Made by a program: the position numbers and the translations under genes. 64,000 nt of DNA from positions 107,319,277 to 107,383,276 of the forward strand of contig CATIUR010000005.1 of NCBI GenBank assembly GCA_949592205.1, read 5' to 3'. The stretch's first letter is position 1. Each line of letters begins with the position of its first letter. Of the stretch, positions 1 through 10,508 are shown piece after piece. The stretch comes from Helichrysum umbraculigerum (taxonomy: Eukaryota; Streptophyta; Magnoliopsida; Asterales; Asteraceae). A model generated the notes under the pieces. The model was given only the letters and a program-made list of their open reading frames with translations, ran no database searches and was not told the origin of the DNA.

Positions 1-317
1 CCCCCTATCCCGACTGCTATCCCTTTATTTTATTTTATTGCGTAGTTTAATTAGTAGTATAATTTAGAAAACAAACAAAAACAAACCTCCAACTGCTTTC
101 AAAACAATCTTCACTAGCTAGATTCGGACATCTTGATTTCTCTGTTTCACAATACCGTTGGTTTTAAAGAACGACCCTAGGTCATACTTGCTGCTGTACA
201 CCTTTAGCACTGGTAAACCTAGGCCCCAGCATTTACAAATTTAAAACTCCACTGACATGTCGCCAGTAGTCGGTGCAACGACAGGTTAATTCCTAACCGA
301 CCGCTGGTGGCGCGTCA
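1..317 (+). repeat. 3' end of left LTR of element A
   Basis: Near-identical to the end of the LTR at 8224-8540, with only a few base changes. It ends in CA at 316-317, directly before the primer site. The rest of this LTR lies outside the window. Confidence 0.9.
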
Positions 318-323
318 AGTTTT

Positions 324-341
324 TGGCGCCGCTGCCGGGGA
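324..341 (+). promoter_or_regulatory. Primer-binding site of A (tRNA-Asp type)
   Basis: TGGCGCCGCTGCCGGGGA is complementary to the 3' end of plant tRNA-Asp except at one position, as recalled from the tRNA family. Athila elements are known to use this primer. It lies 6 bases after the LTR end. Confidence 0.85.
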
Positions 342-366
342 ATCAACTGTAAGACTCAGAGACGTC

Positions 367-3300
367 ATGATGAACTTTCTTTCTAGTGAACCTTTAGGAT
401 GGTTCTCTCTTCTTAAACCCCTAAAAATTCTTTCAACCCTTCCTTTCCCGTATCCTGAAGACGACATCGTACCCATCCGGCAAGAAAAGCGATCATCTTC
501 CCACAATCCTACAACAACCGCACGCATCACTCTCGCCGATAGCAACAAACCCTCGATTGAAGTTCGAGGAGGACCCATACACTACCCGGAGACTGAAGGA
601 GCATCATTCGAACTCAAGCACGACGTAGTGCAGCTAATCCTGAATCGCTGCCAATTCAATGGACAACTAAACGATGACCCCTACTCCCACCTTAACAAAT
701 TTTTCACCCTATCCGACTCTTTCAAGCAAAATAGGGTTGAGCAAGATACAATCCGCTTATATCTGTTCCCCTACTCTCTTTCTCATCATGCACATACTTG
801 GTTCGAGGAATTAGAGACCAACTCTATCTCCTCATGGGCGGAAATGGAAGATAAGTTCTTAACAAAGTACTTTCCCCCATCCAAACGAATCAAGTTAAAG
901 AAAGATATCTTGAACTTCCAACAGTTTCATGATGAATCAATCTATAGTGCGTGGGAAAGATTTAAGAGGTTGCTTAGAAGATGTCCTAACCACCAAATCG
1001 AACGATCAACTCAGTTGTGCACGTTTTACAATGGTCTCGCACCGCACCACAAGCCAATGCTCGATGCCGCTGCTCGAGGAAATTTCACGCGTTGCACGGA
1101 TGACGAAGCCTGGAATCTGATTGAGAGCATGACCATGAATCACAACGCTTGGGACACTGATGAGCATTCCTCATCATCGGCACCGCTTGCCCTTCCCAAT
1201 CCCGTGCAAACTGAGGCGATCAAATCTCTGACGAAACACATCGGAACGCTAACCGAGGAAATAGGAAAGCTGAAGAAACCTCCTCAACAGGTCTACCATA
1301 TTCAGTCCTGTCGGAGCTGTAACAATCCACAAGCTACGAACCCTGTTGATGGCACAGCCTACTATGACCAGTTCCGAACTCACCCACGTCCACCTGATTA
1401 TACTCAAACCTCTTCTCCTCGAGCCAACCAATACCCACCAATTCAACCACCCAACCAATTCCAATACCCAACCTACCACCAACCACCATTACTGCCCGGA
1501 ACCACACCTGAGATGGCCCAATCTTCTGAACCCACTAGGCCAATTACTAGTCCAGACGACACCCTCATACAAATCATCCAAACGATTACGGCTAGACAAG
1601 ACCAGGTTGATCTCTTCCTAAGAGATCAACTAACTTTACTAAACACTCTTGTAACCCAAGTAGGTCGACTAGCAGAACGTATCGACACTAGACCACAGGG
1701 TAGTCTACCTAGTAACACCTTTCATAACCCATATACTGAGGAAGCCAACCACGTAACCAACCAAGACTCCAAGGTGGCACCGAGCCAACCTTCAGTTCTT
1801 TCTCCGGTGAAAGAACAATCTCATGTCACAAAGACAGTTGAGAAAAAGTCTTCTCCGAACCTTAAAAAGGAAAGCTTGCCATTTCCATGACGTCTGAAGC
1901 AAAAACCTAATGAAATCAAAGCTTTCAAGTATGCTAAATATGTTAGGAGACTTATCTCAAACAAAGACAAGGTACCCGAAGTACCTAATGCCCCCTTAAC
2001 TGCTGAATGTTCAGCTATCCTTCAAAATCGTCTACCGGAAAAACTAGGAGACACCGGACGTTTTACCCTTCCCTGCTTAATCAACCAATCTGGTGATATT
2101 CGCTCTCTGGCCGATCTAGGAGCAAGTATTAACCTAATGCCACATTCATTATTTAAAAGACTAGAATTAGGAGACCTTAAACCCACTAAAATGAGTGTCC
2201 AGCTAGCTGACCAATCTATTAGATATCCTAAGGGAATAGCTGCGAACATCATGGTTAAAGTCGACAAGTTCTTTTTCCCAACTGACTTTGTGGTAATGGA
2301 TATTCAGGAAGATATAAACATCCCAATAATCCTAGGTAGACCTTTTATGAACACCGCCAGAGCAGTTATCGATGTGCACTCTCAGACGATCAGCTTACGC
2401 GCTCACGGAGAAAGCATCACATTCAAGACCGATAAGAATGATTGTGTTCCGATGGAGAATAGTGAGCTATATACGGTCTCTATTAGCCAAGACACATCAG
2501 ATGACGAGATCTCTGAACCAGCAGCCAAGCAGGAAGAAGAGATGAAAGAAGAAAATGAGCCTCCTGCCAATGAAGATATCTATCCTCTTGATTCTCTAGA
2601 ACTGCCTGATCCACAAGCCTTATCTCAAGAAATCATCTGCATCCCAATTGTCTCTACTCATGAACAAATGATTTCTGTGATAAACAAATATGATAGTGAC
2701 CCTCATATTATAATAGCAGCTATTAGAAATTCTACCAATGATTACTCTTTACACCAAAGATGGCTAATAGCGGTTATTGAGGCAGCATCCACTATCTATC
2801 TCACTAGCAAAGGAACCCAAGATCCGCTCAACCTTAGACATTGCATCAGAACATTCACCGATGCACTCAAATCTCAGCTCAAGAAAGAAAGGAATAAAGC
2901 AAATGAACTACTCTTCTACATTGAACAGAGACAAATATACCGCAAGGTGTATGATGTTCTCATGGGCTCTGCGTTTCCTTATTCATCAAAACAGAGGGAG
3001 AAGTTGGGTGCTATCAGAAGAAATATTGAAGATGTTACTGACTTCATGGTGATGAGAAATCTACAGGGATTCCTTGAATTATTAGCTGAGAAAGATCATA
3101 TGAGTACCAAAGAAAGCAATCGATTTATCATCAAGTCTACTTTAGAATATCATATTAAATTGATAATCGGGGAGCTTAGGTACATCACTAGGGACGAAAG
3201 CAGGCGTAATCACCCCCTCATTGTTAAAAATATGTCTCTACTCGATATTGTCACTTTTATGACAACTCGATTACACGAGATATTGAATGCAGAAGACGCC

Positions 3301-3804
3301 GAGAAAGCAGAGTATATCCTCCAGGCTGGATATCGCGAGATATTCAACAAACTAATTCATATTTTCAAAAACTCTGGCTTTCCTTTCATCCTTCATCAGC
3401 ACCAGCTAATCAAAAGCTTGTGCAAATCTACAGCTGTATTCGAAGGAGATCCTCATAGTGAAGAATTTGAAGATCTGAAGTTGAAGTTACTAGAAGTTAT
3501 GGACTCCCTCAGACTTAGGTATCCGAGTAAGGAAGTGATCAAGACAAGAAAAACAACGCAGATTGATCCCAATGGGCCAATCACTAAGGCAGTTGATTAC
3601 ATCACGCAAGGATTACTAGGTCTTTCTAGAGCAACCTCAGAACAACTTCGAAACTTCAAAGTGGATACCATGGGACTGCTAGATCTAATCTCAACCATGG
3701 CCTGCCACTTCCAAAGGATCTATCCTCCGCGATACTCTTTCCCACAACCTAGGGCACATAATGTCACCATCACTCGCCCTGGGAGCTCCTTCCCGTACAC
3801 CTAA
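367..3804 (+). pseudogene. Athila gag-protease-helical-domain polyprotein of A, one in-frame TGA
   Basis: A single frame of about 1145 codons runs from ATGATGAAC at 367 to TAA at 3802, broken only by TGA at 1888-1890. The first half is a retrotransposon gag; its conserved core near residues 80-215 includes HTWFEEL, FLTKYFPP and SAWERFK, typical of Athila gag. An aspartic protease follows, with the DLGA catalytic motif at about 2113-2124 and IILGRPF downstream. Where RT should begin there are instead about 440 residues of predicted alpha-helical sequence with no YxDD/FxDD motif and no RNase H or integrase motifs. The helical part aligns with the ORFs at 15409-16777 and 28121-29481. The TGA is one C-to-T change from CGA. 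The start is inferred from the first ATG after the primer site. The function of the helical part is unknown. Confidence 0.8.
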
Positions 3805-3818
3805 TCTCGGAGGTGTAA

Positions 3819-3865
3819 AGTCGAGCTCTCGACTCTAACAGCAGCGCTTCTCGGGAGGCAACCCG
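3819..3865 (+). other. Tandem RNA hairpins just after the A reading frame
   Basis: Hairpin 1 pairs AGTCGAG (3819-3825) with CTCGACT (3828-3834). Hairpin 2 pairs CGGG (3852-3855) with CCCG (3862-3865) around the loop AGGCAA. Element C has the same pair at 29498-29544 with compensatory changes, which suggests selection on RNA pairing. From memory, GGGAGGCAACCC-like motifs recur after Athila ORFs in other plants. Confidence 0.6.
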
Positions 3866-6113
3866 TGTAATAAGACGTGTAGAGAGAAACATGTCAATAA
3901 GTGAAGAAGATCTCTGACTATCCTTCACACTTGGTTGTACCTAAATGATTTATAAAACCTTCTGATATTACAACTCATCTGCAAATAAACCACTCGTCTC
4001 AGAAAACAGGAAATCAATTTGAAACTGGTAATTCATATGTTTCGAGCATTTGAGGTACTTGCATACTACTTTTATGCATTATGCTCGAACTCGTTTAAAA
4101 ACACATGTTTTATAAAACTGATATATAGTAGAAAATATCTTTTCAAACTCTGAGACAGTGATTTATCTCTTCATTTGCAAATACTTTGAGTTTATAAAAA
4201 GGGTACGACCAACGTGTTCACACTTACGAGATTGATTCACAAGAAGAATGATGGTTGAAGAAAACCAATAGAAAGATGCTTGAAGCCGAGACGCTCTTCA
4301 TGGATGCAGAAAAGGATCCTGGCAACATCTCTTTTCAACAAATTCAGACTCTCAGCTTCATTGCAGCTCGCTATCTGGGGAGTGTCTTAACCCTTTACCC
4401 TCTTTTGTTTATGATTCTGAATATTATTTGCTTTGTTAAGTTTGTTATGTAATCTATACTCTATCCTAAGCTTATCACTAAGTGTGGGATTCCATCCCAA
4501 AACAAACACTTGAGAAACATTTTCTTACATGTTCAAACTCTAAGTGTGGGATTTTACTTTCAGTAAATCTCAACTCAAGAGAACATTAGGGACAATATTC
4601 CTCTAAGTGTGGGATAGCAGGTATAGAATACCTTGGTTAGTTTTTATGATTTTTAATGTCCGAAATAGCAAACTCAGAAAATGTTCCGCAAATTTTTCAA
4701 AATTTTTCAAGAAAATTAAAAAGTATGAGCCTAATCACCTGATTAACTCTGCTAATTTTGAGTCATAATATCTTTTGAGAGGAGCTATTTTTAAATATGA
4801 GTAAGATATTTTGGAATCTAAGGAAAATAAGGTAGAAATTTCTTAAGCAAGAAATGATAATCTAATAGGAGCATGACAAAGCACATACAACCCTATTTGC
4901 AGTGAGGTATCTTGAGCCTAAAGGCATTCATCTTTAATGCTTCACTATTCATTTCTTGTGTGTGCTGATGCATGTATCTCTGAATTAGAACTTGCTCTTG
5001 ACATACGTTTCGAGATCACATTGGTGTGTACCGTACGCGGTATAGGTGCAATTAGATGACCTTGACATTCCCTAGGATTTAACCCCTTTTTACATATCTT
5101 TTCAAGCTCAAAACCCTTCCGATACTCATTTTTAGTATCGATGATCCACCTAGTAAACCCTGTTGAGCCTAAACCTTTCATTTCATAAAACCCTCATCTT
5201 TAAACCCTACTTCCCAAAAATATCTCCAAACTTATCTTAGAATTTCTGAGGTTGTGAAAAACATCTTTTATGACATCCGCTTCGATTATGCTCCCAAGTC
5301 TTCCTCTTTCGTGTTCTCCAAAAGATATATATCTCTAAAAGGTGCGAAAAATTGGCACCGCAAAAGGACTCGAAGTTCAAGATCAAAGATCATAGTTCTG
5401 AAAAGGATTTCTGAAAGAATCAAAAGAAAATATCCTTGGAAATTCTCTGGCAAAGAAGTTCTGAAGAAGAAAAAAGAAAATAGAAAAATAGAAAATGCAG
5501 AAAAAGAAATAATAAAAAGAAGAAAAAGCAGAAAAGAAAAGAAAAATAAGTTCCGCAAGAATAAAGCTACAAAGTCCTTCGAAGTATCATCCTCGCAAGA
5601 AAAATCTGATAGAAGACAAACAGCTATCTCCTTTCCGTTATAAATAAAGTTGTTCATGATCTCAGTAGTTTTAAGATAAGCAACCCTACAACCCAGATAC
5701 ACCACTATCAATACCCTTTTACCCTCACCAAACACTACAACCCTCATGAATGTATTGGGATAATTAGCACCTTCCTCACCTAAGTGGTGGAGATCCGATT
5801 CTCGATCAAGCCTATGCCGATGAGAGCTGCATGACTGGATATTTGAGCGATTTCATTTGTTCTAGATTGATAGGAAAACCGATACACTTTGAGTGAATTG
5901 AGTGACCACCTTTTGTGAGATCGCCTAGTCATGTGTACTCCAAGATCATGAGATTTGGAAGTATGCCTAAGAGAATCTTTTCTTGATTATGAAAGGATCA
6001 TCTTATCTTTCCCTGTATTCTTAAAATTATCTTACTTATATCTGGAATTGGTAACTCTTAAAAATATTTTGACTCGCTCTAAAAATGTTTTAAAATGTTT
6101 TCAAAAACTGAGT
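3866..6113 (+). other. Conserved non-coding 3' region of A
   Basis: No convincing gene was found. The region aligns in patches with 20078-22262 of B and 43591-45895 of C. Shared landmarks are three copies of TAAGTGTGGGAT (4478-4490, 4540-4552, 4603-4615), the stem TACCG/CGGTA at 5029-5042 followed by TATAGGTGCAATTAGATGA, a purine-rich A/G tract (about 5390-5560), and the phrases GGGATAATTAGCACC (near 5757) and CGATACACTTTGAGTGAATTG (near 5880). A 129-codon very basic ORF (5254-5643) overlaps the purine tract and is probably a by-product of it. The ORF1 gene present in B and C is missing here. Confidence 0.65.
5341..5359 (+). other. Covarying hairpin with fixed 9-nt loop (copy in A)
   Basis: GGTGC pairs with GCACC around the loop GAAAAATTG. 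Equivalent hairpins lie at 21518-21536 (AGTAC/GTACT, same loop) and 45182-45200 (GGTGC/GCACC, loop AAAAAATTG). Two base pairs change on both sides together between A and B. Confidence 0.6.
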
Positions 6114-6152
6114 GTTGCTTGAGGACAAGCAACGTCTAAGTGTGGGATAACT
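6114..6152 (+). promoter_or_regulatory. Hairpin plus polypurine-like tract before right LTR of A
   Basis: GTTGCTTG (6114-6121) and CAAGCAAC (6126-6133) form an 8-bp stem around AGGA. CTAAGTGTGGGAT (6136-6148) follows and ends 4 bases before the LTR, where the plus-strand primer of an LTR element is expected. B (22263-22297) and C (45896-45930) have the same arrangement. Confidence 0.7.
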
Positions 6153-8540
6153 TGATGTGACGCAAAAAGTCATGTTTTTATGGGCTATATTCCACACTTT
6201 TTGGGCACATCTTTAGTGAAAACATTCCAAAACAATCATTATTTACTAAAATTCACTAAAGTGCTCCAAATATAGACGTTGCTGCAAAAACCACTAAAAA
6301 CATCCAAATAACGAGCAAAACAGAGCGAATAAACAACAACCAATTCTCTCACCCTCATTTACCTTATGATAAGCACATTCTAACCTTATGATATGATGTC
6401 ATAGATAAAAACGAGACGGGAGAATCAAGAATCATGCAAATCGGATAAAGAACGGAAGAGATACGGCTTCTACAGATCGTTAAAAGTCATTTCAGCTATG
6501 CTTGAGTTACACACATCCAATTTCTTTGAGATTGGTACCATTAGAAGCGTAACGGAATTACGAAGCCACAGGCTAAAGAATCAGGTCAAACGGACGTGTA
6601 ATGAAGGAGATACGGGCGTTTTAAGCAACGAACGAAATCAGACGGAGACCGTATACGGCCTTGGACACCGTATACGGCCTTACTAAGACCGTATACGGAC
6701 CTTGCAAGACCGTATACGGCCCCTGCAAGGCCGTATACGGCCCTCCCTACCCCAATTGGTGCTCGTTTGTGCTTCGTTTGCTTGTACGTTGGTGCTTCGC
6801 AACTTGTACGGCTGATTTGGAGGTTTGCCTATAAATAGGGGGTCACCCCTCCAACATTTCACACCATTCTTCATTCCACTCATTTCCTCATTCTCACTTT
6901 CTCTCTCACACACACTCTCTCTCTCTCTACTCTCTCTCTCTTCTTTTTCTCTTTCTAGAATTAGGGTTAGCATCAGTTAGTTCTCAGTTAATATTTAACT
7001 AGGACTAACGGAGGGACTACTTTTGTAATAGCGTAGGGAATAGTTCAGGGGCTTATTTGTAATATTGTCGAAGATATTGCGGAGGTTCTGCTTGTACTCT
7101 CTCTCTAACGTTTATTCAATCTACGCTTTATTAACGGTTACTTCTTTCCTTATCTATTATAATGATGATTGCTATTGTTATTATGCTAGATTTAGGATCT
7201 GTTATTATGCGTAGTGAGTAGTTATATTGTGTGTTTGTTGTGATGTAGTTAGTCGTTAATTGGGATGATGTCATTATGAAACAACGGAAGTAACGTTATA
7301 CGGCTTTCATTTGTATAGCGCCGGAAACATCACTAATGTGTGGAGTACGGAACGTGGAAGCTATGAAAGTCGTGGGCACAATCTGTTGTGGATTAATGTT
7401 CCCAACTATTATATTATAAATGAAAACTCGGTGCTTTGATTACGCGTTCCATCTATGATTTTAAACCGCATATTCAACTAACGCCTTTCCACCAATAAAC
7501 GTGGTTAAAACCTTTTGATAAGACGTCATATCGGGGGTAATTAATTATCTGTGTTTTGGTTTTGGATCTGTGGAAATACTTTATACGTATTGTACACCGT
7601 GAATAAACTTCTGATTAAATATCTGTGTTCAAATAACATGGTCTGGTTTTGAAGCCATGGAAATGCTATTGTACACTGTGAATAAACTAGGGATTTATTG
7701 GTTAAATACAAGTGAGGGCTGGTTTAAATCATAAATGGGGGATCTCTAATCTAAAATACAAACTCAGTTTATGAATCCAGAAAGGAAGACGAGGAATCAT
7801 CTAGTATTCCAAATTTGTTTATCACCCCTGGGTTCTACAAAACCATTGATGGAAAGTAATCAAACACCAACCCAGTCTTAAACCTAAATGTTTTATTCAA
7901 TTGAGTATCACTGTGGTGTTAAGAACGGTCGGACCGTTAGTGGGTCTGTTACTCTATGCATGCGCCTAGGAATCTTCGTATTCCAAAAAAGGGTCACTGT
8001 TCCGTAACAGGGCAGTGTTGAGAGTTGAGCAGCCTCCTCCGATCAGAATCATGATAGCCTAGTTACTCAGTGACATACTGATTAAGCAATCAATCAGTAG
8101 GGTGCTAGTGCTTACACCATAAATACTTAAGACAAATAAAATACAAATCTTTAGAAAGACGTTTTCATAACTTAAACCAAAACATCATCCCAATGCAAGG
8201 CTAACGAAGTCACAATAAACACCCCCTCTATCCTGACTGCTATCCCTTTATTTTATTTTATTGCGTAGTTTAATTAGTAGTATAATTTAGAAAACAAACA
8301 AAAACAAACCTCCAACTGCTTTCAAAACAACCTTCACTAGCTAGATTCGGACATCTTGATTTCTCTGTTTCACAATACCGTTGGTTTTAAAGAAGGACCC
8401 TAGGTCATACTTGCTGCTGTACACCTTTAGCACTGGTAAACCTAGGCCCCAGCATTTACAAATTTAAAAATCCACTGACATGTCGCCAGTAGTCGGTGCA
8501 ACGACAGGTTAATTCCTAACCGACCGCTGGTGGCGCGTCA
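6153..8540 (+). repeat. Right LTR of element A (2388 bp)
   Basis: The LTR begins TGATGTGACGC and ends GGCGCGTCA. It contains a five-copy palindrome array (6649-6740), a TATA box (TATAAATA, 6830-6837) and a CT-rich leader after it. The last third repeats the first 317 bases of the window. No gene is present; the short ORFs here follow low-complexity sequence. Confidence 0.9.
6649..6740 (+). repeat. Phased palindrome array in U3 of A
   Basis: Five perfect copies of CCGTATACGG start at 6649, 6668, 6689, 6710 and 6731, spaced 19, 21, 21 and 21 bp. Flanks extend the palindrome to GGCCGTATACGGCC in the best copy. The array ends 90 bp before the TATA box at 6830-6837. Confidence 0.85.
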
Positions 8541-9692
8541 GCGGCACTGGTTAGGCGACACTTGGAGAGTGTCGCTAGATTCCTGATTTTCAATTGAGTG
8601 GCGACACTTGATTAGTGTCGCTATAGGCGACACTTCTCAATTTTGGCGTCACTAAGGTAGTGTCGCTAATATAAATCTGATTAAGTAATTCAGCGACACT
8701 TAAGTAGTGTCGCTATAGGGGCGACACTTGGCATAGCGACACTTAGCTAGTGTCGCTAGCACTGTTTTTGGCACACTAGCGACACTTACGACTGTTCGCC
8801 GGATTTTGAGCCGAAAACGAGTTTTCCGTCACCGTTCGGTACAAATCTTTTACCCAACCCATATTTGGACATTTTAAGCTTATAGAATCAATAACAAGTC
8901 GAAAACAATGAAAATCGGAGTGTTTCGAGATTTGTCGGAAACTTACAAACTTAACGACGGAGAAATCCGAAAAGATAGGATTGTAGATCGTGACACGGTG
9001 GTTCTTTTCTTCCAAATGAGCGTGATGATTCGATGACGTTTTATGGTGTTATTTTGATGATTTAAGTGGTAGTGGTGGTGATGTAGGTTTGAAAGAGAGA
9101 GAGAAAAGAAAGGATGGTGGTGATGATGAAATGAGAAAAAGGGGTGGGATCCCCACCCTTTTTGGCTGATTACGGTGGGGTCCACGGGGAGGGCTTCACC
9201 AACTTTTGTTGCCCCGTGTTCGCGCTCTATGCGATGTTTGTTTTCTCGATCGTTTAAACGTAAAATAATTATTTTATACGTTTTTGAAATACAAATAATT
9301 ATTCAATATTTTCTGTTGAAGTATTTTACCAAATACTTTATACTTGAGTTATAAAAATTTATAACTTAGCTTTGTGTCGATTAGTTTGCGCGTTTTAACA
9401 TTTTAATCGCGTAATCTTTGTTTGTACGATACGATTTGTGTACGAAATATTATAAAAATATAATTGCGTTATTAAATAATTTTATATTATTTAATAAAAT
9501 TGTTCACGAACGTCCGTATTCAATTGAACCGAATTACATTCGATTTGAAACTTGTACGATTTAATCAAATCGTGTAATTGTATATATTCAACGATATATA
9601 AATTGATATATTAATTAGCCTAACACAGAACTAATAAATGTATTACATTTGATTAGGCACTAATTATTAGTCCTAATTTGACGGGTGTCACA
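8541..9692 (-). repeat. Tekay-type LTR fragment H
   Basis: Read on the - strand it begins TGTGACACCCGTC at 9692, matching the starts of the Tekay LTRs at 24109 (+) and 43210 (-). It continues into an A/T-rich U3, a CT-rich block near 9050-9170 and an inverted-repeat array at 8555-8756. The remainder is cut off by element A at 8540. The base after 9692 is not a Tekay polypurine tract, so this is the outer end of a left LTR or a solo LTR. Confidence 0.8.
8555..8756. repeat. 21-bp inverted-repeat array in LTR H
   Basis: Four units of GCGACACT, 5 bases, AGTGTCGC (exactly 21 bp) lie at 8555-8575, 8601-8621, 8693-8713 and 8736-8756. Looser pairs lie between them (for example 8627-8634 with 8659-8666). 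Confidence 0.85.
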
Positions 9693-9767
9693 ACCACCCC
9701 TACTACTACTACTACTACTACGACTACTACGACTACTACGACGACTACGACTACAACTACCACCACC

Positions 9768-9817
<50 letters not shown>

Positions 9818-9900
9818 CACCACCACCACCACCACCACCACCACCACCACCACCACCACCACTACTAATAATAATAATAATATTATTAATAATATTAAGA
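9693..9900. repeat. Trinucleotide microsatellite (ACT/ACC/ACG then AAT)
   Basis: Runs of ACT, ACG and ACC triplets extend to about 9872, then AAT/ATT triplets to about 9900. It starts at the outer end of LTR H. All ORFs here are single-residue runs and are not genes. Confidence 0.9.
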
Positions 9901-9984
9901 GTAATAATAAACAACATAGAAATCTTCCTAAAAATCTATTTTTAAAGATTTGAATACGCGAAACCTTAAAATATGTTAACCAAG

Positions 9985-10508
9985 GTTGTCAGGATCGGGA
10001 TCCTACGTAGGATCGTTTTTGCCTTTGAAAGATCGGAATCGTAAGATCGGGATCGGGATCGTAGATCCTACCAAAATATCATTTTTTATACAAAGATATC
10101 TAAATTTTTGTAGAAAACTACTAATTAGAGAAATTAATCTAACATTCAAACTTTTATATTACAAAAGTGTTGCAATTTGTCAACATATATTTCCACGACG
10201 ATAAACATTCTAAAACAAAAGATAGTATCCTATCTCCAATCGTCGTTTTAGAGGTTCTAGACTTACTATTAGATTATAATTTGATAATAAATGGATTAAA
10301 TGGTGAAATTAAATTTGGAACAAAATGGACGGTAAGTTTTGAGATTAGGATTTGGACTACGTATGGGCCTTACAAGCTCAATTGCTAAAAAAAAATAGCC
10401 CATTTGTAGGATTGGATCGTTCAACGATCCTACGATCTTACGATCCTACTCCGATCCTACCTCCTTACCGATCTTACTTCGATCCTGCACGTTTTCCTTT
10501 GGTAGGAT
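9985..10508. mobile_element. Foldback/MITE-like segment rich in GATCCTAC words
   Basis: The left side (9985-10075) carries repeated GGATCGGGATC/GTAGATCCTACC words. The right side (10405-10508) carries the same words inverted (CGATCCTACGATC, ACTCCGATCCTACC). The two sides can pair over interrupted stretches, as in MITE-like or foldback elements. The middle (10080-10400) is AT-rich with no gene seen. The right end is cut by the start of element C, so its terminal repeat and duplication cannot be read. The superfamily is unknown. Confidence 0.45.

Larger units (their letters stand above)
1..8540 (+). mobile_element. Athila-type LTR element A (non-autonomous, left LTR truncated by window edge)
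   Basis: The last 317 bases of the left LTR reappear as the last 317 or so bases of the right LTR (about 8224-8540). Between them lie an Asp-tRNA-like primer site, one gag-protease-helical reading frame, a long conserved non-coding 3' region, a polypurine-like tract and a complete right LTR. There is no reverse transcriptase, RNase H or integrase anywhere, so I infer that A depended on another element for pol. Right-hand flanking DNA (8541 on) is the interior of a Tekay LTR, so A inserted into that LTR. The left target duplication is outside the window and cannot be checked. Confidence 0.9.

Noticed and set aside
2550..3804. Helical part of the A polyprotein as a diverged reverse transcriptase
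   Set aside because: No YxDD/FxDD motif, no conserved LPxG- or FGL-type phrases, and the related ORFs of B and C lack them too.
5254..5643. Very basic 129-residue ORF in A as a real gene
   Set aside because: It follows a purine-rich tract; the equivalent tracts of B and C do not keep the frame.
9653..9953. ORFs of poly-Thr, poly-Val, Ser/Gly or Pro/Leu
   Set aside because: All frames of a trinucleotide microsatellite are open; there is no gene.
10167..10388. Small ORFs between the microsatellite and element C as host gene exons
   Set aside because: AT-rich, short, no family recognised, and located within the foldback-like segment.
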